Origin: Chara braunii
Lineage: Eukaryota; Streptophyta; Charophyceae; Charales; Characeae
Length of the DNA: 60,875 nt
NCBI GenBank assembly: GCA_003427395.1
Contig: BFEA01000068.1
Location: 683,467-744,341, forward strand
Reading direction: 5' to 3'
Position 1 is the first letter of the stretch, and every line of letters begins with the position of its first letter. The notes beneath the pieces are model-generated. The model made no database searches and had not been told where the DNA came from. It saw nothing but the letters and a program-made list of their open reading frames with translations. Below are positions 43,581 through 55,689 of the stretch, piece after piece. Position numbers and translations under genes: made by a program.

Positions 43581-46236
43581 AAGATTGATAACACCACAAG
43601 ACAGATGATACAATACAAAACAATACATGTAATTGTCTTTCCTTTTTGAAAGAGAAGGTAAATCACTCTCCCAAAACAAGGCGCATCTTTGATAAGTGGA
43701 TAGCCAAATCCAAGTCCCTGGATTGAGATGCGGTCAGATTCACATTGCCTCCCTTGATACATTCTACCATCGTCGGGATTCTAAATCGGGTCTCCCACGT
43801 ACTGAAAACCCTCAAAACCAAACTCAATGAACCGATGGTGCGGATACTGGATCTATGCTACAACGGTGAAAATTACCAAGAGAGACAACGATCATCTTTT
43901 CCACATCCTTAGACCCCCTTCCCAGATCCTCGTTGGTTGTCCGAGGAGTCATAGAATATGCTCTTTTGGAAACGGGTGTTCACATAAACCGTATTACCGT
44001 CCCGCCCGAAGTCTAATGCGAGGGGATCGGCAGTCTTGGTCTAAACCGACCACAATCAGGTTGATCAAGCCAGATCTGCGGCCCACCGTATTGTTATATT
44101 AGCGGTGGCTATCGTATTGGTTACGCAATAATGGGTAAATCCTCATATCTTGGGTTTTACCCTACTTCTAGACCTGACTCTCGACCCCTCTGGTAACCAC
44201 CTTAGTTCACCCCTCAATAGGGTGGCCACCCTTCAGGTGCAACTTTAGGCTAAAACCAGAAGGTTCGCTGACTGGTTATACTTGGTTAGCGGCCAACGCT
44301 GGGAGTTATGTTCTAACAATGTTAATTTTTCACCATAGGTTTGGTATTTTAGTCCATCAGACTGACCTCCTCGAGTGGATGAACGATGTTCATTTCAATA
44401 TATACAAAAATAAAATTATAAATCACTAACAGAAAATTTCCCCCTCGTCAGGTTGCCACTTACTGGATGTACGATGAGCATTTCAATATATACAAAAAAC
44501 TAGTTCATAAGATCACCAACAATAATTTTTTTCATCATCATCAGGTTGCCATGAAGTGGATGAACGAGGGGCATCGTCAGGTTACCACTCAAGGGTCGTG
44601 TCTTCCCGGCTCGATCACAGCTCGGTCAGACACACGTCCCGAAGATCTTTCAAAATACGTAAAACGAACCGAAAACCCAAAATAAATATGAATTTTTTGG
44701 CTTCCACAACACCATTGATGCAAAAAATATCTTTCATAACATCAACAATCTCGAGCGATCCCATTTCGGGATCTTCTAATTTTATCTCAGACTAACCCAT
44801 TAGGATAGTGAACGACGTCTTTTACAAAATAAATGCAACTCAACTGTATTTCAAGATATGACACATCTCGTGTATATTTTTAAACAGGACACATCTTTGG
44901 TGCCTATCCAATATCAATAATTTCATGATTCAAAAATAAGACTCGATTTTTAAGGTCACCGTCAACTTTCTTTTGGGGTAGATCTTAGATACAAGACCAA
45001 TTCAATCATGATCCATACGAATATACGTGTAATACTCGTGTTCGAGTAATACTCATATCATACTCAAGAAGAATTACATTTTCTGTGAGATAGTCATCAA
45101 AGATCAAAACCATCTCACATCAATCAAATCAAATCAAACGGTTAGGAAACAAAGCAAAAACAACTATTACTGTACGCAAGGTTTTCCCTCTGTTTTCACG
45201 AAACTTGACAATACAAATGTAAACGACGTTCTCCTGCCTTAAAAAAATAATATATCATGAATAAGTTAGTAATATATTAAGAGATATTCAAACTGCAAAG
45301 GAAGTAAATGACACATCTCAAAACATTCAATTAACTCACTGCAAATAGACATCAATTCGTAACTTTCATTAACAATGAGAATAGTAACTTACAATGAAAA
45401 CACCACAAGAACAATCACAATGGAGCTACAAAAATAACAACAATGACGACATAATATTTATTATTTTTTTTGGCTTAACAGAGATATATTGTGTCGAGGG
45501 GTGGTGTAATCCTGTCAAAGGGATAACATCTCAGATCCTGAGCCCCGCTCTAAGACCGAGCCTCACCACATCTCTCTTTGATTCGAATGCTGAAACCTTA
45601 TCAGGATTTGTCAAGAGAGTAGAACGACCTCATCTCACATGCACCAGGCTGGTTAGCCCTTGGCTATGGAGATGAGGTGGCCCTGCCCGATACAAAATTA
45701 GGCAACCACTCCTTACCTCATGGCAAAAAGCAGTTGCCTCCCCTATAAACAACGTCCTAAAAAAGTCCCTAACATTTTCCTCCCCTTCGATTGTAGTGTA
45801 GTCACCTTTCCTTATTAAAAAAGGTCACAACACCTCACTATGAACCAGAAACATTGTTCCGGCATGAGTCTCAATACCACCTACGGGACTTTACTATACC
45901 CTTTTTAAGTCGCTCGGAAAAGTATCAATCAACGTTGCAATCTTTCAAAGGACCAATTCTACATGCTGACCTCCTTCGAGAAAATTTGTTCTCTTCAAAG
46001 GTGGATCACTACATTCACTTCTAGCCCCATGCTGAACATGGATATCATACAATATTTTCTACCCTTATTGATGAAAGCAAATCATAAACATAGTCACAAA
46101 GACACAAATAATCACCAAATAATCAATAAACATAAATAATCATGACTAATTTTAACTTTATCTAACAAAGAACAAGTCATACAATGATACACCACTTAAA
46201 ACAAATATTATTGATTCCAACATTTATTCATTCATA
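43581..46236. other. No intact gene; decayed sequence
   Basis: Possibly continues the element before it, but frames break often. Direct repeats of GGATGAACGATGTTCATTTC / AATATATACAAAAA recur about 95 bp apart (44377, 44466, 44556). Confidence 0.45.
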
Positions 46237-46758
46237 CAACAAAAAAATTCCCACGAGAAATTAAAGTTGAAAAAACATTCCATAAAAAAAAAATTCTTCA
46301 CATTTATAAATGATCACTCCCATGTTCGTCCAATTCTAAAATTTCCAGTTTTATTTGATAAGTTATCGTCTAAATATGAGTTTTCCCTTCCAACTACATC
46401 GATTTGTTCAAGATGGAATGAAAGTCTGGACGAGTTTATGAAATATTTTAATTAAATTTTTATTCTACGACAACAAATATCTTCTAATTTAGATTGGATC
46501 AACCTATTTATGACTGAAAATTCTTACTTAAAATAATAGTCCAATTAAAATATTTCATGAACTCATCCAGACTTCCATTCCATCTCTAGCATGCAGTCCA
46601 AATAAGAAGGGATACTCTATTTTTTGAATGGAAGTTTGCAAATAAGATGAAAATTTTTAAAATTGGAATTACATTTTTTAAGATGAAATGAAAATTTAAA
46701 ATTTAGATTGTAATTTCACTATGGAATGATTATTTTAGTCTGGAAAATTTTTCCGTTG
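46237..46758 (+). mobile_element. 522-bp MITE, family D, copy 2
   Basis: CAACAAAAAAATTCCC...TTTTTCCGTTG, flanked by TA on both sides. Confidence 0.85.
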
Positions 46759-46879
46759 TACCCAGTCATGTACATTCCGCATCGTGAGAATAAATAGTTG
46801 CATCAATATTTTATATAATACTGTAATTTTGAGGAGTTGGATAATCCTGAAGTGGATACTCTCATACTCTGATCATGTA

Positions 46880-47401
46880 CAATGAAAAAATTTTCCAAAA
46901 TTAAATAACCATTCTATAAAAAAATTACAATTTAAATTTCAAATTTTTATTCCATCTTAAAAAATGTCATTCGAATTTTAAAATTTTTCATCTTAGTTGC
47001 AAACTTTCATTCCAAGAATAGGGTATCGCTTCTTATTTGGACTGCATGCTAGAGATAGAATGAAAGTCTGGATGAGTTAATAAAATATTTTAATTGGATT
47101 GTCATTCTAAGTAAGGATTTTCAATCATAATATGTTAATTCAATCTTAATTAGAAGATTTTTTTTGTAGTAGAATAAAAAATTAATTAAAACATTTCATA
47201 AACTCGTCCAGACTTTCATTCCATCTTGAACAAATAGATGTAGTTGGAAGGGAAAATTTATATTTAGACGGAAACTTATCAAATAAAACTGAAAATTTTA
47301 GAATTGGACGGACATTGGAATGATAATTTATAAATATAAAGGATTTTTTTTTTTAATTGAATTTTTTTTCAACTTTCATTTCTCGTGGGAATTTTTATGT
47401 T
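46880..47401 (-). mobile_element. 522-bp MITE, family D, copy 3 (inverted)
   Basis: Inverse orientation, same length, TA on both sides. Together with copy 2 it forms a large inverted pair. Confidence 0.85.
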
Positions 47402-48105
47402 GTAGAGTATAACATTAAATGAGATAATTATTTAAGTAAATAGTCTCATATTTATTTTTTCACATAACGTAAATTTTTAATGTCTAGCCAATCGATAAAG
47501 TTCGAGCATGTTTATATATCTTTCAATAGTTAGATAATTTTAAATTGATTCTTTATGCAATGATTCCTAAAACTAATTCATCATCATACTCCTATGTAAC
47601 CAAAACGGATACATATCTTTCATGTAAGTAACCTAATATAACGCTCGCTTTTACTGCTCGCCCCTAAGGCTTAATCTGTTACTGATTGAGTCACCGTGAT
47701 AAAATTATTAATATATATTTAATGGTCAAATATTTTTTCTAATAAACAACCCTATCAACGGAACTCTACATCATACTGACATAATGCTATAAATCTATTT
47801 CTACTAACTAGTCGGTCTCTGATTGTTAGATAAATAAACTTATTATTGTCCACCTCTACTTTTTTCATATTCTCTCACCTTATGATAATAATTGGTTTTC
47901 TAAGGTCTCATTATCATACATACCCCAATCTTTTCGAAATCTATACTAAAGATCGAGTTTTTTTGTACTCTAATAAATCTGATACACGTTAATTTACTGT
48001 TACCTAAACGTACCTATCAATTTTGAATGTCTTTGTTACAGTATAATGCTGACGGCTAGATAATTCTATATATTATCACAAATTCACCATTATATGATAT
48101 TCAAT
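47402..48105. other. AT-rich spacer, no gene
   Basis: Nothing recognised. Confidence 0.5.
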
Positions 48106-48628
48106 CAACAGAAAAATTTCCACGAGAAATGGAAGTTGAAAAAACATTCCATATAAAAAAAATTCTTCATATTTATAAATCATCATTTTAATGTTCGTCA
48201 AATAATAAAATTTCTTGTTTTAGTTGATAAGTTCCCGTCTAAATATGAGTTTTTCCTTCCAACTGCATCTATTTGTTCAAAATGGAATGAAAGTGTGGAC
48301 CAGTTTATGAAATGTTTGAATTAGATTTTCATTCTACTACAAGAAATATTTTCTGATTTAGATTGGATTAACATATTCATGACTGAAAATTATTACTTAT
48401 AATGACAGTCCAATTAAAATATTTAATGAACTCATCCTGAATTTCATTCCATCTCTAGCATGCAGTCCAAATAAGAACGAATACCCTATTCTTGGAATGA
48501 AAGTTTGCAAGTGAGATGAAAAATTTTAAAATTGGAATGACATTTTTTTAAGACAGAATGAAAATTTGAAATTTATATTGTAATTTTATTATAGAATGAT
48601 TATTTAATTCTAAGAAATTTTTCCGTTG
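48106..48628 (+). mobile_element. 523-bp MITE, family D, copy 4
   Basis: Starts CAACAGAAAAATTTCCACGA, ends AAATTTTTCCGTTG, flanked by AT on both sides. Confidence 0.85.
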
Positions 48629-48642
48629 ATAGAATTTCAGAG

Positions 48643-49009
48643 CTAGGTTGTTTGATCGGATATCCGGGAACCCCCTGACCGTCCGGGATGTCAGACCGGA
48701 CGTCTGGTCCGACATCCGATTGGACAGGGGTTGTCCGACCTAGCGCAAAAAAAAAAAAAAAAAAAAAAAAAAAGGTTCTCACAAAAATATGAAAACAATA
48801 TATGTTATGTAACATAACAATGCAAACAATTTTTGCCTTGGAATCATGTTCAAATTCGCAGTCAATCATGAGTTAAAAATCGAAAACCGAAAAAAATATA
48901 TATATTTTTTTTACGATTTTTTTTTTTTTTCCCCGGAAGACGGTGGTACCGGAAGTATGGGGGAGACGTCCAGGGGAGACGACCGGCCCCCGGACCATTG
49001 GTAACCTAG
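48643..49009 (-). mobile_element. hAT-like MITE, family E, copy 1, with perfect 8-bp target duplication
   Basis: 367 bp, termini CTAGGTTG...GGTAACCTAG, flanked on both sides by TTTCAGAG (48635-48642 and 49010-49017). GC words are CCGGACGTC and GTCCGACATCC. The core, on the inverse strand, is CAAGGCAAAAATTG-like next to GTTACATAACATA. The 8-bp duplication indicates a hAT-type element. Confidence 0.85.
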
Positions 49010-49017
49010 TTTCAGAG

Positions 49018-52000
49018 AGGATACTTATTTTAAACAGATAATTCTAAATTCATATGTTGCATGATACAACCTGCAGCGTTAGACTATTATCGGAAGACTG
49101 AGTCTACCATTATGACCTATATCATATTGCTCTAAGAATTGGACGATCTATTTAGGTTCTGTAGCAATAATTAGTAGAGTTAGTTTGATTTACAATCCTA
49201 TAGTAAGAAAGTATGGCGCATGACCTTGCGAATATACGTGGTCTTTAAGTAGGCAGTCTGACAACTATACCATTTTCCAGGGTTCAAGAGGTTCATTCGA
49301 CATTTACATACATCATCCAACTCCAAAAGGGAACTAATGGTATGCTTCGCTTCATTTCTCTACCTCAGCGGGACATTTTTTAGTCTTTTAAGAGAGGTAC
49401 CCCAATAACGTGACATAGAGGAGATTAAAACTTTCTTATATTTTCGAAGGTGACTCAGAAAGATTCAAACCTCATTAGAACCAGCGCTCAAGTCTTGTTA
49501 GGATAAAGAATAGTTGAAGCTACTATTATTGCCTTTTTGACAATTCTCTTGTATAACGGGTAAGAGATAACCCCGCATAAATTGCTACGACAGAAAAGTG
49601 TAATCATCATGCACAAGTAATGGTCTGTCATTATGACTTATAAACGAAGGGTGAATTAGGACGCAGGATGGTAGACATACACAAATAATGGGTTGATTTA
49701 CACGGGAATCTTCCACTACTTGATTAATTCCAGACAAAACGGTCAGTCAAACGAGTAGTCGAGTAGCCCCATGGGAGTACTCAACCACCCTTCGAAATTC
49801 ATGCAGTCCTCATGCAATCAATCATTTCAAACAATCTTATGCAAACGATGGAATTTCTCACATGTGAGTATCCCTTTATTAGTTAAAACAAGTAGTTGAG
49901 AATGCCTTGTTGAGGAATTTCCAATACTTGTTCCAACATTCATCAACAATTCAGACCATCTCTTATCAAAGATCAGTGCAGAATCCAAATTAACAATAGT
50001 TAACCGTTATGAAAGTCCTCTATTATTCATCGATCAGAGTGTAGTCTGTCCTTAAGAGCATAATAGTATGGCCCCATGGGAGCTACCCTACTACTCTCTC
50101 AGAGTTAGACGAGCTAGGATTGAGTTAGTAGAAACAAACAAATATCATGACCCCCTTTTGCTGCAGTATCCTATCAGGCCTGTTAGTGTAGAACCAAGCA
50201 AACAATAAGATGACCCCACGAAAGTCTTCCTATTCCTTCCTTGGGTAGTAAATAATATATCTTTAGAGTATTGTCGAATGAGCACAGAAAAGTGACTAAA
50301 GGCAATGTAAGGAGCGGTATAATATTCTTAAAAAAAAAAAATACTAAGCCACTTTACCAAGAAAGGTCGAATGCTTGGGTTAGTTGCCCTGATCCCCGTA
50401 CAATCACACACCATCTCCTTCTCTATCTTTTCTCATTTTCTCTCTTCAATCCTCCTCTTCATTTTTGTGACGTCAATAGTCCTATCCAAGGATCTTCCTT
50501 ATCGACTCCATCTTTTTGAGCCGATTTCTTACTTGTGTTCCTTAGCCGGCATAACGGTCGAACCTTTATGTGTAGGTAAAGTAACGCTTGCAAGCCTATA
50601 ACTAGTAAAATCTAACAAGTAAGAGGTATAATGGTGCAATACATTGCATTAGTTAACACAATACGCCTATCCGATTACGAAAATCATAATACGAGCAATG
50701 CTGGGCAGAAACTGTACAGGGATGGAAAAAGTAACTAGAATGATTAAGCTTATCGAGCATGAGAATAAATTGAGCATGAGTATAAGTAAAGCTAGATTGA
50801 GTTGATTATTTTCCTCTCTACTCTTTATGACTTAAAGGTCTTTCGTTGGATAGCTAGTCGGGATGACACTTTCCTTTAATGATAGTTAATCCGTCCTCGA
50901 CTCGCATTAAACTAAAGCCAGAGGAAATATGAAGTGCCAACGAAAAGTAGACACTATGATCTAATGCTCCAATTTACGTTTACAGTTTCAGCTTATTAAA
51001 AACCATTATGATGCTATAACTATCACAGTAGATCCAAAGTGCATTGAGGATAGAGTAAAATATAGTGAGCAGGAAATTAAAGTATCACCCTACGTATAAA
51101 AAATCACTGTTATCCTAGACTAAATAATAGATGAAAGACGTGTCAAGCTAATAAATCAAGCAAATGACAAAACTCATATCAAGGCAAGAGATAATATTAA
51201 GGATGACAGGAAAAAATCGCATATGGGCGGTTAGAAAGTATATGAATGTAATATTATCAAACTCGTCCTCCATTGGGAATGACAATGCTGCCTACAATGT
51301 AATGAGAATACAAACTAGTATCGTATCATTAATTCAACTCTAACATAGACATTCAATTGATGACTTAGACAAATGAAGACGTAAACGTAAACGTAAACGT
51401 AAACGTAGGTTTAAACATCACATGATGTGTTTGAACAACATGACTTAATAAACGTAGAGAATTACAAGTCACCTCGTAGTTGTGACGTCTCTCATACTAC
51501 GTCTCGATGATTATCATGCCTACCATTTTTCAAGAGTTCTCTCCTTTCACCTTTTCATCCCCAATTCCACTTCCTGCTACTAACTCGCTTGCCATTACCA
51601 AATTACATTGAGTCATAAGACGTAAGAGGCTGAGACAACAATACTACGTGAAATACATATGAAGGTTAGACAAGTATCAAGTTCCCTTTAAAAAATAACA
51701 GTGATTACTCCTCCCGATTACACTACAACTGTCTACGAACACTAACTGAAATAACTATCACAATTTTACATTGTTACCAATTAATCTAACTATATTAGGG
51801 TCTATGACGGAGGTACCTCTTAAGATATTTGATAAACTCCTGCTACGGATTTCACAAGGGTTGGGGATTCACGCTCAAACTAACCTTTGTTACTATATGA
51901 GGGCGCCGCAAGTAACTTTCTCACAGTTTCTGTCTAAAATAATTTCATGACTAAGTATGTTTGATTTCACACGAGAAGGAGCTCAAAAACAAGATTAGGA

Positions 52001-52810
52001 TATGATCATGATAGTTAAACTAGTTGCAACGACCCCTATTAAAGAATTGGGGTCGAAAGGATCACGCGCTAAGACCTATAAACTTTATAATATTCAACTA
52101 TTATTGATGTTGCAATTATTGACATATCAAAGACAAAGTGGATTTCTTACATTATAACGTAGTAAGTAATACATTGACTAGACAATTCCGCTACATAAGG
52201 AAAAAAAAAATTGTCATAACCTTACAACTTATATTAATCTATGAAGATATAAACAAGGAAGGCAGTACGAAAGCAAGGTTGACTTAAGTCAATATACACT
52301 AGCTAGAGATAAATAGAATAGTTAGTCACACATCTATCTCTCCTTTGCTCCTTGAACAAAGTCTATGTAGTCGTTAACCTCTCAATGACTTAAGCCGATA
52401 GACGTCATCGCACCGACAAATGTCCCGAGTACGTAAATCTAAGAAAGGATCTTAACACACATAGACACCTCCCCCAAATGGTTAACCCAACTTCTAACTA
52501 TTATACAAAAGTATTACACTCACTACTTGTATCTTTTGATATACCCTTCTAACTATCTTATACCTTAGTTCTTTTATTAGGACTTTCGTAGGCAGTCGAT
52601 ATCCCGGACAATGCCATATCTGTTTGCATTGTCGACGTGACTTCACACTCCTACATCTAACATTCTTAATGTTTAACCGAAGGTAATTCAATTTTTTATA
52701 TCACATGCTATATCAACTTATCTAAAGGTTGTCGTTTTGCCTTGATCATCGTCATCAGTGAGTTACCAAACTCGAGTTTGTTTACTGAGGACCTCGACTG
52801 GAAAGCGAGA
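49018..52810. other. AT-rich region without recognised genes
   Basis: About 3.8 kb. It could be the decayed interior of the LTR element whose primer site lies at 52811, since that element would extend leftward. Only a short AAACGT run (51380-51406) and an A run (50330) stand out. Confidence 0.45.
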
Positions 52811-52828
52811 TCCCCGACAACGGCGCCA
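52811..52828 (-). other. LTR-retrotransposon primer-binding site (tRNA-Asp type)
   Basis: The plus strand reads TCCCCGACAACGGCGCCA, matching the 3' end of plant tRNA-Asp at 17 of 18 bases. The minus strand is therefore the element's sense strand. Two bases further is TGTTGAG, the inverse of an LTR end in CTCAACA. The 5' LTR would extend from 52831 to higher coordinates. Confidence 0.7.
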
Positions 52829-52830
52829 CC

Positions 52831-53926
52831 TGTTGAGCGTGGCGGTCCCATACCCTGCTGGCAGCGCTGAACCTTAAGGTCGTGTCACGCAAAACTTTTC
52901 TTCAGAGTTTGAAAAAGAATCAGTCACCACTCCGACCATGCGCGCCTGCATACTTCTCACGACACCCCACGACAGGTCGGGGTGCCGCGAGGTACAACTC
53001 ACCTCTATTTGAGGGACTATCACCACCCTCTAGTAGGCATATCCCTGCTGAGCTAACGACCCACATGCAAAAATTTTTACATGCCTTTGTAGAAGTAAGT
53101 CGGTCGAGGGCGTTTGCTCGATCGCCGTAGCATAGACATACACGTGGTTGAACGCCTAAGATTGACCCGTTTATGTGTCGGGCATCGGCGCCCTGATCTC
53201 CTGGACCGACTTATTATTCAGGTCGACTCGATTGACGATTTGCCGCGCATATATTATTCTGACCTACTTGTACTTGACCAATTATATAAGTTATTTTAGT
53301 TCTCCCAAATCAATACATACATGAAGCATACAGGTTAAAGGTTGAGATTGAAAGACAAGGAAATGTCTTTACATTTCACATGATAAAGGCAAACATCAGG
53401 ATGAACAAAACTGAACTTCTGGAAGAGAAAACAATCAATCGACTCTTGGCCTTTTAAACAAGCATCACAAATAAAAGTAGGCTCATTGCCTGTCAAAAAC
53501 ATGCACCAGAAATAAAAGATAGGCTCATGACCTTAAAAAAAAAAAAACATCAATAAGGTTTTTGACTTTTGCCATTATCCTAATTCATTCGACATCAAGG
53601 AGTAAAAGTTGGAAATCCAAACCAAATGTACACAGGTGAGGTGTCGACGAAATGTCGGAGTCGAGGCTCAGGTAAGCATAATTTCAGCAATACGAGTAGA
53701 GTGAATAGCACATGGTTGGTCGTCTTACTGACCTGCAAACATAATCAATCATATTACGCAATCCTACCAGAGTCAACCATTGATTCATTTCCACACACAT
53801 TACACCTACGCTTCCAAACCTTTCAACCAAGCATTCCCGTTTTGACTTAGTCATTCAATGACCTCTTTTGACCAAATACACACCCTTTTAGACAATGACA
53901 TGAATATCAGAAATGCCATTTAAACA
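52831..53926 (-). mobile_element. Probable LTR (far end not located)
   Basis: Begins TGTTGAGCGTGGCGGTCCCA adjacent to the primer site. A matching distal end or second LTR was not found by eye, so the length is uncertain. Confidence 0.4.
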
Positions 53927-54125
53927 TAAGATTCGTGAAAACAAAAAAAACTAAATATTGGGTTTGAACAAAATTTATTAAAGATGATAAAAGTACAATA
54001 TTTAGGCCTCCTGCAGAAGCAAGATTTCACATGAAGTAAAGCAACCACAATAAAAAAATACTTTTTGACAACCACTAGAAGTGGAGAGGAAAAACACACG
54101 ATTTTCCACAGAAAATCACTACCAA
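53927..54125 (+). repeat. Dispersed repeat R1, second copy
   Basis: Parallels 10437-10665 in word order (TTCGTGAAAAC, TTAAAGATGATAAAAGTACA, ACATGAAGTAAAG, AATACTTTTTGACAACCACT, AAAATCACTACC). Confidence 0.65.
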
Positions 54126-54168
54126 TTGAATCACAGTTTAGTAAGGAATTGAAATATGCACTTTTTTT

Positions 54169-54506
54169 CTAGGTTACGAATGGTCCGGACGCCGATCGTC
54201 TCCCCCGGACGTCCCATCGGACGTCCGGTACCCCCGTCGTCTGGAAAATATTTTTTTTGTTTCGTAAAAAAATAAAAATAAAAATATTTTTTTTTTCGGT
54301 TTTTAATTTTTAACTCATGATTGGCTGCGAATTTGAACATGACTCCGAGGCAAAAGTTGCTTGTATTGTTTTGTTACATAACATACATTGTTTTCAGATT
54401 TTTCAGAGAATTGTTTTTTTTTTTTTGTGCTATGTTGGACATGCCCTGTCCGGTCGGACATCGCGGACGGTCAGGGGGTTCCCGGACGTCCGATCCAACA
54501 AGCTAT
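54169..54506 (+). mobile_element. hAT-like MITE, family E, copy 2
   Basis: Starts CTAGGTTACGAATGGTCCGG. The right end ...GGACGTCCGATCCAACAAGC then TA is slightly eroded; T7 lies on both sides. The core reads GACTCCGAGGCAAAAGTTGC then TTACATAACATACA. Opposite orientation to copy 1. Confidence 0.75.
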
Positions 54507-54614
54507 TTTTTTCTATTATTTCAAAAGATTGTGTGTATAGTCCTATAAGTTGTGCAACACGCCGAACATGTTCGGGGGTTTTGTGAACAGACTAATATGT
54601 TATCTCTATGTTTC

Positions 54615-54700
54615 CCGCTGGCCGCGGCCGGGTCCGGCAGCCTAGGCCGGGGCCCCCCCGGCCGCGGCCTCGGCCGGTCTGGGGGGCGGTTTCCGGAGCG
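54615..54700. repeat. GGCCG-word array, left of the hAT gene
   Basis: GGCCGCGGCCGGG, GGCCGGGGCC, GGCCGCGGCC and CGGCCGG occur within 70 bp. It mirrors the TCGGCCG array at 60474-60559 on the other side of the transposase. Confidence 0.6.
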
Positions 54701-55689
54701 GGGAGCGGGTTTGAGGTGGGGGGGNGGGGGGGCACCCCATCAAAGTGACAGAGCGTAAAAAAAATAAAAAACGGGGGGGTCCTCCTGCACATGGCCTTGG
54801 AAGGGTGGGCCGGGAAAATTCGTGCGTCCCCCGCGTGCGGGTTCGTCGATGCGGGATCGCAGGGAAGAGAGTCTGGAACACCAGAAAAATAAAATAAAAA
54901 TATTTCACCCCTGTGGGGGCGGCCCAACGGGGGTTAGATGAGGGCCGGGTTAGGGCGGCCCGTGCGTCCAGGTCGGGTCGAAGCTAGGCGGGGCTGCAGA
55001 TGGCAGACCCCAGGCAACTCAGGGTCTTAGGAAGGCGTCGATTTCATTCATGAGGGTGATGATAGTTCGTGACATATTTTGAAACAACACATTCATGGCA
55101 ATCGTGGCATACCAAAGTCACAACACATTCACAATCAATCACAATGCGACCATCCATAAGTTCTAAACAATGTTAACACAACTTAACAGGCACGTGTGTC
55201 ATAGTGTGTGTTCACTCATCAGACCGGTGAAAGTTTTTAAGTAAAAACACATTCATTAGCACATCATCCCTATTTGGCATATGAAATTAACAGCACATTC
55301 AGAATGGAGGCATCCATGACATGCAGGTGTGTGGCATCGGAGAAGCACATAATTTGCAACAATTAAAACAACAAACCAGAAACCACTCACCAGACAACAG
55401 TGACTCATATGCAAAACCAAGGTTGGAAGAGGAACACGAACAAGAGCAAATAAATGACAAAGCATTTCAATGGAAATGCGTATGTACAAGAAAGAAGCCA
55501 AAAACTGGACCCGTCGTCTGTACCGTACAACTGAGTAGCAAAAAAAAAAAAAAAAAAAACCCCTAATGTCCACATAATGTCGTCATCTCTATGGAACAAC
55601 ATCGACATAAATATGCAACAACCCTGCCGACAGAGCGTCCAGCCACGCAAAAAAAAAACTAATGAAATAAAAAAAAAACACGGACGTCG
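54701..55689. other. No gene recognised
   Basis: G-rich to about 54960, then AT-rich with A runs (55540-55559). Possibly the 3' flank of the hAT element. Confidence 0.45.

Noticed and set aside
51380-51406. Possible telomere repeat
   Set aside because: Only four AAACGT units; does not match TTTAGGG-type telomeres.
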